Virus record (IMG/VR): IMGVR_UViG_3300026488_000024
Span: 1-64,000 of that record
Reading direction: 5' to 3' (one strand)
DNA from: a virus
Length of the DNA: 64,000 nucleotides
Part shown: one piece after another, positions 46,805 through 56,068 of the stretch
How positions within the stretch are numbered: position 1 is the stretch's first letter
Layout of the letters: each line of letters begins with the position of its first letter
The notes under the pieces: generated by a model
The model's input: only the letters and a program-made list of their open reading frames with translations
What the model was told of the DNA's origin: nothing
Database searches by the model: none
Position numbers and translations under genes: made by a program

Positions 46805-47990
46805 TAGATTTTACGTCAAAAGTAGACTCTATGAAACTCCAAACTATAAATTCTACGATCTACGAAATCTATTTTTGACAAGTCATGTATATTATGCACT
46901 TAAAGAAACTAGTACCGCCAGTTTACTCGAGAAAAACTACTCTCTGGATATAATAGCATCACTTTTTTATTCAAGTACTGATGTAGACTATATTATCGCA
47001 ACAATCTCAGGTTTCTCACGTTTTTATCTTGATGCACTCAATGAAAAAGAAATCTATTTACCTGATGAAACTCTAATTTCAGAAATTACCATTTTATACG
47101 ATCAATTTTTCGACGACGTATATTATACTCAATTAACATTTGATCCACAGGATACCTGGTTTACTAAACAAACTAGCTCAAGGAGTTCACTTTTTACTAA
47201 ACTCCTAAATAAAGAGCTTATACTATATGATTTGAATTACGAAGAAGTTGCAGGATTAATTTCGAACGATCCTGTGCAAATTTTCAACGTATACTTTAAG
47301 CAAAATAATATTCCAGCGTATGCCCAATGGAATACTAATCGTTCAAAAATTGAAATTATTTCAACGGTTCCTTTAACATCATCAATTTTACTGCAACTGC
47401 TATTGAATGCAATTAAAAAATACAATGTGACAAAGTATCCGCTAGAGAATATAGTAATCCGTACTCAAACTCAACTTATGAGTCAGCTATATACTATCAT
47501 CACGGATTACTCCTATAAAAGCGAAACCAATTATCTGCTTGAGGATATTCCAGAAAATAAATACGATATCTTAATAAACTACCTTTTACAAAAGTATCCA
47601 GATTTAAAATTGGCGCAATATGAATTTGTTGGTGATTGTTTGCATTTACGCTTTCTAAAAACAAGCGAAAGTTTACCTGCATTTCTACTTGAATTATACA
47701 TGATAATTCGTCAGAAATATAAGCGGATTCGAGTTTACGTAATCCCAGCGTTAAATAAAGAGTTTTACATTGGAGCTCACTCCGATGTACTACAATTTTC
47801 ACTGTTATGGAATGAAGATGATGTACTAAATGAAATTCTAAATTACCTAAGGGCTAAATATGGTAACTTTACACTTGAGGAAACTGATACTACAATTTAC
47901 CTTACCAATGTTGAAAATCCAGAAAATATGCCACTGTTATTATTAATTCTAAGCAAAATCTTTCAAAAACCAGTAATTAAAAAGGACTAA
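46794..47990 (+). CDS. Hypothetical protein with three internal repeats
   Basis: The 398-aa protein has three similar blocks in its second half, each with a helix ending in a Y-L-L-x-K-Y or related sequence, a strand pair, and a helix rich in Leu (LLLNAIKKYNV, LLELYMIIRQKYK, LLLILSKIFQK). Each is about 90-100 residues. The repeats suggest a duplicated alpha/beta unit. There is no known family. It lies directly before a fibre gene and starts inside the previous one. Confidence 0.72.
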   Translation: MVYNRFYVKSRLYETPNYKFYDLRNLFLTSHVYYALKETSTASLLEKNYSLDIIASLFYSSTDVDYIIATISGFSRFYLDALNEKEIYLPDETLISEITILYDQFFDDVYYTQLTFDPQDTWFTKQTSSRSSLFTKLLNKELILYDLNYEEVAGLISNDPVQIFNVYFKQNNIPAYAQWNTNRSKIEIISTVPLTSSILLQLLLNAIKKYNVTKYPLENIVIRTQTQLMSQLYTIITDYSYKSETNYLLEDIPENKYDILINYLLQKYPDLKLAQYEFVGDCLHLRFLKTSESLPAFLLELYMIIRQKYKRIRVYVIPALNKEFYIGAHSDVLQFSLLWNEDDVLNEILNYLRAKYGNFTLEETDTTIYLTNVENPENMPLLLLILSKIFQKPVIKKD

Positions 47991-47994
47991 ATAA

Positions 47995-49914
47995 ATGGCA
48001 AATTTTGGAACTCTAATCCTAACCAATAAAGGGCGCGAGCTGATTGCAAAATCTATAGTTGAAGGATTTGATTTGCAATACTTGTATGGTAAAGTTGGTG
48101 ATGGTATTTGGCCTGATAACATTGTACCTGAATTGCTTGAGGATTTAATTTCTCCAAAGGGTATTGCTAAATTTTTAACCTATCCTTACATTGAAGACAA
48201 TGTTATACACTGCGAATTAGTATTTGATAATACAAATGTAACTGAGGGGTTTTATTTACGTGAATTTGGTATTTTTGTAAGAGATGAAAATGGCGAAGAA
48301 GTTTTGTTTGCAGTTGCTTATGACGATGAGCCTACATACATTCCGCCTTCCTCTAGTATGTATTTTGAGGAACGCTTTGAGCTTAAAATCCTCATAAGTA
48401 ATACTTCAGATGTTAAAATCAAAGTTGCTCCTAGCAATAACTTTGTAGTTGCCGACGATTTTAATCGTTTGGTTAATATTTGTAATAAATACGGAATTCA
48501 ATGGAATGAAGGTTCATATATTCCGAAAATACAAAATTGTATTCTCTATTTGCCTATTGCTGACGAGTATGAATTAGGTACGCCCCTGGAGTACGATCCT
48601 TTAACAGGATATTACCAAAAGGCTCTAAATTACGAGAATGTAAACTGGTATTACGTCGATAAAGATATTGTACAATTAACTGGTCCATTTCAAACTTTCG
48701 ATACAAACTTATTAAACCTTCCCGCCAATACATTTTTATATCTCGATTCAAATGGATCGTATACTCCAAATGAAGTTGGAAAATATCCAATTGCATATTA
48801 CTTACGCGACGGGATTATTTATACCTTCGGTCCTATTGCAAAACTTTCTTATTTCCTAGCAGATAAATATGCTAAAACTTATAGCGACAAAGTTGAGCAA
48901 GATTTATTAACTAATTTAGCAAATGTAAAAAGCGAATTACAAACATCAATCGACAACCTAAATACAAAACTGGATACTGTTGATTTAAATCATACAAATA
49001 CGGAAAATGTAATCTTTTCAAAAATTGAGGATTTGCAATATCAAATTATCGATATTAAGAATATTTTTGGAAGCTATGAGATTACAGTTGATAGTAATAA
49101 TGCTGAGACATTTGATATAAACGAAGTTCTCTCAAAACCTTATAGCACAATTACAATCTATTTTGCAACAGATATAGCTTTTGAAAACCAAACAATTGTA
49201 GTTTCAAAGAAAAATGTATCACTTATCGGGCAATTAAAGAGCGATGGAACTATTCCTAACATTTCATTTTTAAACACTACAATTTCATGTACTGAAGGTA
49301 GCCTCACGCTTAAAAATATGAATCTGGATATCAAAAATTTAGCATCGCTTGATGTATTTGCATTTATTAATGCAGCGTATGCAAAAATTTATCTTGAAAA
49401 CTTAAATATTCAATGTGGATATGAATATCTGGTAAATCTAAATGAAGACTCTCAAGTATACTTTAAGTATGTAAACTTACCAGTTGAAATTCCAGTTAAA
49501 CTATGTAACATAGATACCTTTGCAAAAGTATATTTGGAAAACTATGAACCGTATACCTTTGTAGAAATTGATAGTAACGCAAACGAACCTAAACTAGATT
49601 CAAATGGCGATGTTATTGTCAATACATATTTCCTTTTAGATTTATGTAGCGGCGTTACATATAGTGATTTAGGTGTTCCAACAAATATTCTGTATAAGGA
49701 AGTATATGTAGGAACACCTGAGGAAACAGTTTACGATTCTAATGCAACTACAGATTCAAACTCTACAACTACTGATTCCAATTCAAGTACTACGGACTCA
49801 AATTCTACAACCACTGACTCGAACTCTAGTACAACCGATTCTAATGACGTAACTACGGATTCAAATTCTAGTACTATAGATTCAAATAGTACTACTACAG
49901 ATTCTAACGCATAG
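47995..49914 (+). CDS. Tail fibre protein with D-S-N repeat tail
   Basis: The N-terminus (LILTNKGRELIAKSI, then a VGDG turn and FYLREFGIFV) is a typical tail-fibre anchor domain of the DUF3751 type, about residues 1-150. A coiled coil lies at about 300-355, followed by a beta-helix-like region (about 365-500). The last 60 residues are a tandem low-complexity tail in which D-S-N recurs nine times, separated by Thr/Ser-rich spacers such as ATT, STTT and SSTT. In all the protein has 13 D-S-N motifs. The tail could be a flexible linker, a glycosylation substrate or a site for an extra fibre part. AAAGGA precedes the ATG. Confidence 0.85.
   Translation: MANFGTLILTNKGRELIAKSIVEGFDLQYLYGKVGDGIWPDNIVPELLEDLISPKGIAKFLTYPYIEDNVIHCELVFDNTNVTEGFYLREFGIFVRDENGEEVLFAVAYDDEPTYIPPSSSMYFEERFELKILISNTSDVKIKVAPSNNFVVADDFNRLVNICNKYGIQWNEGSYIPKIQNCILYLPIADEYELGTPLEYDPLTGYYQKALNYENVNWYYVDKDIVQLTGPFQTFDTNLLNLPANTFLYLDSNGSYTPNEVGKYPIAYYLRDGIIYTFGPIAKLSYFLADKYAKTYSDKVEQDLLTNLANVKSELQTSIDNLNTKLDTVDLNHTNTENVIFSKIEDLQYQIIDIKNIFGSYEITVDSNNAETFDINEVLSKPYSTITIYFATDIAFENQTIVVSKKNVSLIGQLKSDGTIPNISFLNTTISCTEGSLTLKNMNLDIKNLASLDVFAFINAAYAKIYLENLNIQCGYEYLVNLNEDSQVYFKYVNLPVEIPVKLCNIDTFAKVYLENYEPYTFVEIDSNANEPKLDSNGDVIVNTYFLLDLCSGVTYSDLGVPTNILYKEVYVGTPEETVYDSNATTDSNSTTTDSNSSTTDSNSTTTDSNSSTTDSNDVTTDSNSSTIDSNSTTTDSNA
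49735..49911 (+). repeat. Tandem Thr/Ser-Asp-Ser-Asn repeat in fibre gene
   Basis: Nine D-S-N units in about 59 codons, with spacing of 6-7 codons. Codons for Ser and Asp vary between units (TCA, TCC, TCT; GAT, GAC), so the repeat is old or selected at the protein level and is not a fresh DNA expansion. Confidence 0.9.
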
Positions 49915-49930
49915 TGCGAGGTAACTTAAT

Positions 49931-50491
49931 ATGCTTGAAGAAAATTATGTTTATGTAGGGGCATCGATTGGAATTTCTTTTGTTTCAAAACTGATTCGTT
50001 TATATCAATGGGGTTATCCATATACTCATATCTTTGTGATTGATGATAGAGAACTTGAAAGTTTCGATGATTTATTTGATGGTTCAAAAATTGTGGTTTA
50101 TGAAGCATTTCCAAAGAAAAATCCAAAACCTGGCTTTAACAACGTATATCGCGATAAATTTAGCGCAATGCATTCAAAAAATACAAAGTATTCTGTCTTC
50201 AAACTAAATGTAAAAAACTACCATTATAAAAAAGCAATTTTTAAGGAACTTGATAGACATTTAGGTAAAAAATACGACTGGTTAGGAATTTTAGGATTTA
50301 TTACACGTAATAAAAATCTTGAAGATCCCGATAAATTATTTTGCTCGGAATATGCATTTATGTGTATAAATCCATATTTTAAACAAGCGCATAATAAACC
50401 ATTATTGCGAGATACTAAACCCGCTGAAGTATCGCCAAGACTCTTTCTAAAAATACCTTTTTTAGAATATGTGGGTGATGGAAAATGTTAG
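49931..50491 (+). CDS. Permuted papain-fold (YiiX-like) cysteine hydrolase
   Basis: YPYTHIFVIDD (29-39) has the catalytic-type His after a Thr. VVYEAFP (55-61) contains an acidic residue. KYDWLGILGF and DKLFCSEYAF (134-143) match the late W-x-G and FCSE blocks of YiiX/YebB-like permuted NlpC/P60 proteins, where Cys138 is the nucleophile. Such enzymes can cut peptidoglycan peptides or amide bonds. The position between a fibre gene and the spike region suggests a tail-associated wall enzyme or a lysis protein. There is no signal peptide. CGAGGT precedes the start. Confidence 0.65.
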   Translation: MLEENYVYVGASIGISFVSKLIRLYQWGYPYTHIFVIDDRELESFDDLFDGSKIVVYEAFPKKNPKPGFNNVYRDKFSAMHSKNTKYSVFKLNVKNYHYKKAIFKELDRHLGKKYDWLGILGFITRNKNLEDPDKLFCSEYAFMCINPYFKQAHNKPLLRDTKPAEVSPRLFLKIPFLEYVGDGKC

Positions 50492-51507
50492 TATTAACAT
50501 TTGAAGGCGAGAAATTTTACAACGGATTTGTAAATTATTTAGAAACAGTTTCCAAATATCAAGATGAATACGAAACTGTATTAAAATTACTCGAAAGAAA
50601 GTATATTAAAAATGTAAACCTAATTTATTTGCTTGTTGATGATCCTGAGGTTGGAAAACTACTAACTCTAATACCTAATGCATATCTTGCACATAATTTA
50701 GCTATAGTATTTGATGAAGTTTTTCCAACAGATGCCTCAGACTTAAACAAACTCAAGTTAATTATTGAAGGAAAATCCACATTTACCTCATCAATATTTA
50801 GTAATCTTGCAATATCCATTTGGAGTACTGCTCCTTTTTACTGGTGTATCGGAAAGGAAAACTACTGGACAGATACAGTGTATGACTCATTATATTTTGC
50901 AGCAGGTTTAATTGCAAATGCAATATATAAATTGGTAGTACGTTTACAAGGTGATGAATATCGCGATAGAGAGCATTACGAGCAAATTTTAGCATTAACT
51001 ATATTTTACTACTTCTACAGAATCTTTAAGCTTGGTTATAATCAAGCTCTCGTATATACTGCAGATACGATCATTAGAAATAGCGAGTTGAAGCTAGATG
51101 TAGATATTACTGAATTCAAACTTGATAAATTTAAAGGACGCGTTGACGTTTCAATTTTCTTAAGACGCTACACTTCTAAAAATATTACATCTTTATATGA
51201 ACTGCTTGCGAATGCAGGATATCTAGTTGATCTACAGACTAATAAAAACTTTTGGAGAGCACTTGCAAATATTTTGGGAGTTACAATTTTAAGAGTTCTA
51301 CTGGTCTTTAAACATGGAAACTATAAACTTAATGCTTCAAGATTGGCATATCGTTGTATTAAGCTAGTTTTAGGAGATTATTTCCATTTGTATTCCGATT
51401 TTAGAACTATAAAACGTCTTTTAAATAAAGCATACATTGAGTATATTAAACGGGTATATCTATGGATAGGAAGATTCGAAAAAACTCTAAAGCAATTGTA
51501 TCGTTAA
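50485..51507 (+). CDS. Hypothetical helical protein, 340 aa
   Basis: The sequence is mostly helical with several moderately hydrophobic helices (for example SLYFAAGLIANAIYKLV), but none is clearly membrane-spanning. There is no known motif. It overlaps the gene before it by 7 bases and the membrane protein after it by 46 bases, so the three are probably co-translated. Confidence 0.72.
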   Translation: MLVLTFEGEKFYNGFVNYLETVSKYQDEYETVLKLLERKYIKNVNLIYLLVDDPEVGKLLTLIPNAYLAHNLAIVFDEVFPTDASDLNKLKLIIEGKSTFTSSIFSNLAISIWSTAPFYWCIGKENYWTDTVYDSLYFAAGLIANAIYKLVVRLQGDEYRDREHYEQILALTIFYYFYRIFKLGYNQALVYTADTIIRNSELKLDVDITEFKLDKFKGRVDVSIFLRRYTSKNITSLYELLANAGYLVDLQTNKNFWRALANILGVTILRVLLVFKHGNYKLNASRLAYRCIKLVLGDYFHLYSDFRTIKRLLNKAYIEYIKRVYLWIGRFEKTLKQLYR

Positions 51508-52619
51508 ATAGATTATCAGAGTTTAAAATACCAGACTTTAACTCACTTGTAAAAGATCTATTGATTAACCCTTTGAAGACTACGCTGGGACGAGTTTCAG
51601 CAGTACGTGTAATTCTCTATATTACGAGACTAGGAATTGTAATTGATACAGCATTTACAAATAAAGATTACATTGCGGGAATTGGGTTAATTATCCTAGT
51701 ATTATCATTATCCTTCACCATTATTCCTATTTTAATTGCAAACAGAATTCATCATTTGGAAGATGCATTAACAACTGGCAATTATAAAGTATTACAAACA
51801 CCAATTCTAAGATCAGGAACAGTTAGATCTATTATTGATAGAATTTTAAAGAAGGCAATTAGTAATAAGTTAATTGCTCTCATTGTACGTCTAATTGTAA
51901 AAGGGCTTATTACATTCTACAACTATTGTACTCAGCGAATTGTAGACAATCCATTTGTGCTTTTCATTTTTATGATGCTCTATGCTCCTATAAATGGTAT
52001 AATGCTTTTGATTGCGAGACAGTTTGTAAATCTTGCAAAACGTCAAGAACAAATCGCAATGCAACAATCTACACTTTTACGTATTACTCGAAGTTTTAAT
52101 GAAAATATAATTGATGAAATTGTTGAGGCATACGATCAACTTATTATTACATTTGGAAATGCAATAAAAGAGAGAATTCCAATTATTGGTAGATTTATTG
52201 CTGCAGTTCAACGTGTTTACTTGACATTAAAACGTAAAGTAGTTTCTCTTTTTCCAAAACGCTCTCTCACTGAAGCATTATATCCACTTCGCGAATTTAT
52301 CGATATTAACCCAATTTCAATTCTACTTTCAATTCTCAAAAAATTGATAGGCTGGGCTCTACATAAGTTAAAACTTGGACTACTACTGGGTACTCTTATT
52401 GCATTAATGCTAAAAATTCCAGCAGTAAGAAATATTTTATATCGTATACCAGGATTTGCAAGATTCTGGGGACAAATTCGTACTCAAGCGCAACGTTTCG
52501 TTACATATACGCGTCTAGATAAAATCATTGAACTTGGTAAGAAAATCGGTCAAGAATTGAAACAGCTCGCTATGCTAAATAAACTAACAAACCTTTTTAA
52601 AGGAGCTGAAGCTAAATGA
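51462..52619 (+). CDS. Multi-pass membrane or tape-like protein
   Basis: At least three strong hydrophobic segments are visible (about residues 70-92, 165-186 and 308-322), separated by basic helical stretches (RILKKAISNK, KRKVVSLFPKR). The product is strongly basic. It might insert in the membrane during DNA delivery as tail tape or hub proteins do, but it could equally be a plain membrane protein. It overlaps the upstream gene by 46 bases and the nuclease gene by 4 bases. Confidence 0.68.
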   Translation: MDRKIRKNSKAIVSLNRLSEFKIPDFNSLVKDLLINPLKTTLGRVSAVRVILYITRLGIVIDTAFTNKDYIAGIGLIILVLSLSFTIIPILIANRIHHLEDALTTGNYKVLQTPILRSGTVRSIIDRILKKAISNKLIALIVRLIVKGLITFYNYCTQRIVDNPFVLFIFMMLYAPINGIMLLIARQFVNLAKRQEQIAMQQSTLLRITRSFNENIIDEIVEAYDQLIITFGNAIKERIPIIGRFIAAVQRVYLTLKRKVVSLFPKRSLTEALYPLREFIDINPISILLSILKKLIGWALHKLKLGLLLGTLIALMLKIPAVRNILYRIPGFARFWGQIRTQAQRFVTYTRLDKIIELGKKIGQELKQLAMLNKLTNLFKGAEAK

Positions 52620-52984
52620 ATTTCGAAGAATACTTGTATGTTTACAAAGGAAAGGTTGTAAAGGTAGTTGATGGCGATACTATGGATATTGAATTTGATT
52701 TGGGATTTAACGTAAAGATTAAAGAGCGAGTTCGTATTATCGGAATAAACACACCTGAAGTTTACGGAAAACATGCCTCTGAAATCGGCAAGGAGTTTAA
52801 AAAATTTGCACAATCTCTTTTAGAAAATCAAGAGGTTTACGTTAAAACTTACAAAGATCGAAAAGGAAAATATGGTAGGTATCTTGCAGAAATTTATCTT
52901 GACAATATCAACTATATTGAATACTTAAAAGAATTCTGCATGCAAATTGGATATCCATTTGAAGAAATTATTTACTCGGAGTAA
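52616..52984 (+). CDS. Staphylococcal nuclease-like (TNase) protein
   Basis: This 122-aa protein carries the SNase fold signatures: VVDGDTMDIEF (17-27), RVRIIGINTPEVYG (38-51) and DRKGKYGRYLAEI (81-93). The two active-site arginines (R40, R88) and Glu48 are present. The Asp after the first Arg block in S. nuclease (Asp40) is Asn45 here, as in many INTPE variants. The C-terminal helix is shorter than usual. No signal peptide is present. It would cut DNA or RNA using calcium. It lies between a membrane protein and the gp5-like spike gene and is translationally coupled (ATGA). Confidence 0.85.
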   Translation: MNFEEYLYVYKGKVVKVVDGDTMDIEFDLGFNVKIKERVRIIGINTPEVYGKHASEIGKEFKKFAQSLLENQEVYVKTYKDRKGKYGRYLAEIYLDNINYIEYLKEFCMQIGYPFEEIIYSE

Positions 52985-52990
52985 TAAATC

Positions 52991-54049
52991 ATGATTCATA
53001 TGGATAAGGATTTTTATGCAAAGGGTGCAAATCTTGCAAATCAACATGTACCGCATTTTAACAAGTTTTATCGAGGATATGTACTCGATGTACTCGATCA
53101 TTATAACAACGGACGTGTTAAAGTATACATTCCAGAGCTAATGGCAATTAATCCTAAAATCAAGCCAAATAAAGATGGCATCTGGGTAAATCCTGTAACT
53201 CATATGGAAGGTCAACATCTTCCAACCTATAAAAACTTTTGGGTATTAGTTTACTTTGAAGACAATGATCCAAATAGAGGTTTTTATTTAGGAGCAATCC
53301 ATTTAAATGACTGGCCATTACTTGAATTAAGAAAGGAGTCTAAGCGTAAGTATAGTGAATCATATATTAATGCATTTCCAGATAAATCAAAAACCTTACC
53401 TCCCGAGAAAAACAAAAAGAAAATTGAACTTGCTGCATGTGATTATGTAATGCTTAGAACTCCGCGAAGAGCACATTTTATCACTGCTGAAGATCATAAG
53501 GAAAATAAATTTATTGAAGCTAGAACTGGCGATAAAATTTACTTTACAATGCATGATACAAAAATATATGCTGAACTTCGTACAAAAGGACAAAACTGTC
53601 TTGTAATGGTTGATAAAGGTAAATGGGCAATTGGAAAATTTAATCCAGAAACATTTATTACACTTGCAACTCCTAAAAACATTCATTTAACTTTTAAAGA
53701 GGAACGAGATTTAAGTGTATATGCGCACAAATCTTCAAGTACAATTTTTATGGACGGCAAAGCAAAAACCCATGCGTTTGTTTATCAAATGGGATCAGTA
53801 CCTCGAGATAAATACAATAACCTAAAGTTACCATATCCTAATAATGAGTATGATGTCTGGTATCAATTCCGTTATGAAATGAACGATCAGAAATATCAGC
53901 AACTTTTACAGAAAGTTGAATCTATGGCAAAAACTGGACAAGGCTTTTCAATTTTAGGAAAAACCAAAAAAACAAGAATGCATGCATATAGTGCTGAAGT
54001 AATATGCGATGGAAACTCAGGATTTGTACATTTAAATCCGAGGAGTTAG
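52991..54049 (+). CDS. Baseplate hub/spike protein, gp5/VgrG OB-fold type
   Basis: Residues about 27-105 match the gp5/VgrG N-terminal OB domain: NGRVKVYIPEL, GIWVNPV, NFWVLVYFEDNDPNRGFYLG. This domain joins the hub to the tail spike. The following 200 residues contain strand-rich sequence (ITLATPKNIHLTFKEERDLSVYAH), possibly a short spike. There is no lysozyme domain as in T4 gp5. The protein ends with HLNPRS. It is close-packed with the nuclease gene upstream and a helical protein downstream. Confidence 0.7.
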   Translation: MIHMDKDFYAKGANLANQHVPHFNKFYRGYVLDVLDHYNNGRVKVYIPELMAINPKIKPNKDGIWVNPVTHMEGQHLPTYKNFWVLVYFEDNDPNRGFYLGAIHLNDWPLLELRKESKRKYSESYINAFPDKSKTLPPEKNKKKIELAACDYVMLRTPRRAHFITAEDHKENKFIEARTGDKIYFTMHDTKIYAELRTKGQNCLVMVDKGKWAIGKFNPETFITLATPKNIHLTFKEERDLSVYAHKSSSTIFMDGKAKTHAFVYQMGSVPRDKYNNLKLPYPNNEYDVWYQFRYEMNDQKYQQLLQKVESMAKTGQGFSILGKTKKTRMHAYSAEVICDGNSGFVHLNPRS

Positions 54050-54052
54050 TAT

Positions 54053-54991
54053 ATGAATATCAAAGTCGATAAATTACTAAAAAACACATTACAATTTCTT
54101 GATATACTTGAAAAAACCGATTTTAAACTTGATATTGGATATTTACAGTTTAAGAATGCAGATGAAAAGCAGTTTTTCGAAGATCTTATAGCATCATTTT
54201 TATTAACAGTATTTACTATTCGTTTTTTAGATGAATCCAATTTTGTTGAGGATAAAAAATTAAAAGCCTATATAAAAAAGGTAAACCAAAAGCTAACAAA
54301 CGCAATCAAAAAACATGGGTTAAAGAAACTCGCATTCTTATATGCTTTCATTCAATATATGTCTGCACAACTGGATAAAGAATACAAACGAATTCTTATA
54401 AAAGAAATAGAGCACCTAAAGAAATCCTTTTTAATTATCCAAGAAGAATTACAAAAGCTTGAACCTAAAATACGACTGAAGGATTCTCTGGATCTACTGG
54501 ACGAAGGAATTACCGATGCCATTTTATCTATACTAGGAAAATTCGTAAAACATTTTCTACGTGTTGCAAACTTTTTACTTGAAGGTTGGTTAGAAATTAT
54601 ACGTCCGCTTAAAAAAGTTATAAATCGCATCCTTAAGAAATATCAACAAATATCGCGTATGGTTGAAAAAGCAGCGCTTGATGTATTAACACCACTTCTC
54701 GAACCAATTTTTGGACAATATGCTAAAACCGCAGCATATTTTGCATTCAATTTTATTAAAGCAAAATTTCTATTTCTACCAGGCTTTCTGAAAAATTCCC
54801 ATGCGTTGTATATCAGTACCGTTTTAACCACAGTTAGAAATACAGTTCAAAAACTAGAGGATATTAAATCTAAAGCTGAGAAAATTGAGGAATATGCATC
54901 GCTTGTTAAAACTGCAAACGCCTTAGCAAATATGGTTGAAGAAGCAGAAAAACTATCAGATGAGATACTAAAAGATTTTGAGGCAGCATAA
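54053..54991 (+). CDS. Hypothetical helical protein, 312 aa
   Basis: This is an all-helical, Lys/Glu/Leu-rich sequence with amphipathic helices and one moderately hydrophobic region (about 155-185). There is no family match. The last 70 residues are coiled coil (LEDIKSKAEKIEEY). It begins 3 bases after the spike gene stop. It could be a spike or hub chaperone, or a DNA-ejection protein. Confidence 0.72.
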   Translation: MNIKVDKLLKNTLQFLDILEKTDFKLDIGYLQFKNADEKQFFEDLIASFLLTVFTIRFLDESNFVEDKKLKAYIKKVNQKLTNAIKKHGLKKLAFLYAFIQYMSAQLDKEYKRILIKEIEHLKKSFLIIQEELQKLEPKIRLKDSLDLLDEGITDAILSILGKFVKHFLRVANFLLEGWLEIIRPLKKVINRILKKYQQISRMVEKAALDVLTPLLEPIFGQYAKTAAYFAFNFIKAKFLFLPGFLKNSHALYISTVLTTVRNTVQKLEDIKSKAEKIEEYASLVKTANALANMVEEAEKLSDEILKDFEAA

Positions 54992-55014
54992 AAAATATTT
55001 AGGAGGTATACTTG

Positions 55015-55317
55015 ATGGAAAGACTTGTAGTAATTGCACTTGACAACTCTCAACCTGAAATTTACATTGGTAGATTGCGCCAGGAAACTGAAACTACACT
55101 AGAATTAACTCATGCTTTACAATTATTCCCAACAATGAGTGCATCTGGATCCTTCAAAGTAATTGCAGCTGCACTATATGGATCTTTTATTTGTAAAACG
55201 CTTCAAATAAATAAACAATATGTTAAGTGGATTGCATATGATGTTGATGATAATATAAAACAGCTGTATGAAAATGCATATAAAGAATTTACTGAAAAGG
55301 TAAAATCCTTGGTGTAA
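55015..55317 (+). CDS. Small alpha/beta protein, 100 aa
   Basis: The ATG at 55015 is seven bases after AGGAGGT; a TTG one codon earlier is possible but less likely. The beginning, MERLVVIALDNSQPEIYIG, is a strand-turn-strand. The rest is alpha/beta with a C-terminal helix. It is the last rightward gene before the convergent terminator. The function is unknown. Confidence 0.75.
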   Translation: MERLVVIALDNSQPEIYIGRLRQETETTLELTHALQLFPTMSASGSFKVIAAALYGSFICKTLQINKQYVKWIAYDVDDNIKQLYENAYKEFTEKVKSLV

Positions 55318-55340
55318 AAGCAAAAAAAAAAGAACGAGGA

Positions 55341-55371
55341 AAAAATGGGGCTTCCCAAACTAGGAAGCCCC
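55341..55371 (-). terminator. Hairpin terminator between converging operons
   Basis: A 9-bp stem (55347-55355 with 55363-55371) has a run of A on its left side, which gives a T-run for leftward transcription. Rightward transcription meets only TAATTTG, so it is better as a leftward terminator but may serve both operons. Confidence 0.75.
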
Positions 55372-55383
55372 TAATTTGACTCG

Positions 55384-55809
55384 CTAATTTGCTTGCATTT
55401 GAGTTTGTTGTTGCTGTTGTTGCAACATAAAAGCTTTTAGATCAAGTTCTACACTTTGAAATAGACTTGATAATAGAACCATAGCACGTTTTTCATCATC
55501 TTTAAAATACTCAAAAAGTTTTTTCGATAAGTTAGGTAAATATCCATCATCTTCAATTTTCTCAATAATTGATAGCATGCATAAAGCATATTGCGATGCT
55601 AAACCTTTACCCAATGCAATCGTAGTTACAAATGCTGCAAATTGATCTAGGATTTCTTGACTTGACTTAATATCTTGAATACATTGCTTAAGTAGTTTTT
55701 CGCGTTCCTGAGGATCAAATGTTGAGAGAAATTGTTGTACATACTTTTCAAAGAATTTCTCTGCTTGTGCTCTAAGTGCTTCAAGTTGTGCATTATTTCC
55801 ACCTGTCAT
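55384..55809 (-). CDS. Helical protein with poly-Gln C-terminus
   Basis: The 141-aa protein is helical throughout and ends in a run of Gln (LQQQQQQTQMQAN), coded by a mix of CAA and CAG. An N-terminal charged helix contains FDPQEREKLLKQ. AGGAGGTAT lies upstream on the minus strand. It is the last gene of the leftward cluster and has the same style as the two helical genes upstream of it (56069 and 56475), which may form one family of small helical proteins. Confidence 0.75.
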   Translation of the reverse strand: MTGGNNAQLEALRAQAEKFFEKYVQQFLSTFDPQEREKLLKQCIQDIKSSQEILDQFAAFVTTIALGKGLASQYALCMLSIIEKIEDDGYLPNLSKKLFEYFKDDEKRAMVLLSSLFQSVELDLKAFMLQQQQQQTQMQAN

Positions 55810-55837
55810 AATACAATATACCTCCTAGTTATTTTTT

Positions 55838-56053
55838 TTATTTGCTGCAAATTATTTTTCTGATTTTCTCAACTTCCTCTTTTTCAAGTGTAGCATTAAT
55901 TTCGATAATTTTACCAATTGGTGATTCTACTAGACGAACGGTTCCTCTGTTTCCAATTATTCTTTTTAAATCGTCTAAAATTGGTTGGGCTTCTTTTGCA
56001 TCTTTAAATACGCGACATGGATAGCGTATTATAAATACATCTTTCTTTTGCAT
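55838..56053 (-). CDS. Small protein, 71 aa
   Basis: Two in-frame ATGs lie near AGGAGG. I take the inner one at 56053 because its 7-base spacing is good, while the outer ATG (56059) is only one base from the site. The protein is alpha/beta: FIIRYPCRVF, then KEAQPILDDLKRIIG, then RLVESPIGKIIEIN. The pattern resembles a small ferredoxin-like fold. The function is unknown. Confidence 0.7.
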   Translation of the reverse strand: MQKKDVFIIRYPCRVFKDAKEAQPILDDLKRIIGNRGTVRLVESPIGKIIEINATLEKEEVEKIRKIICSK

Positions 56054-56068
56054 AAGCATTTCCTCCTT

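Noticed and set aside
55384-55430. Poly-Gln tract as a simple sequence expansion
   Set aside because: CAA and CAG codons are mixed and the tract is short, so there is no sign of recent DNA expansion.
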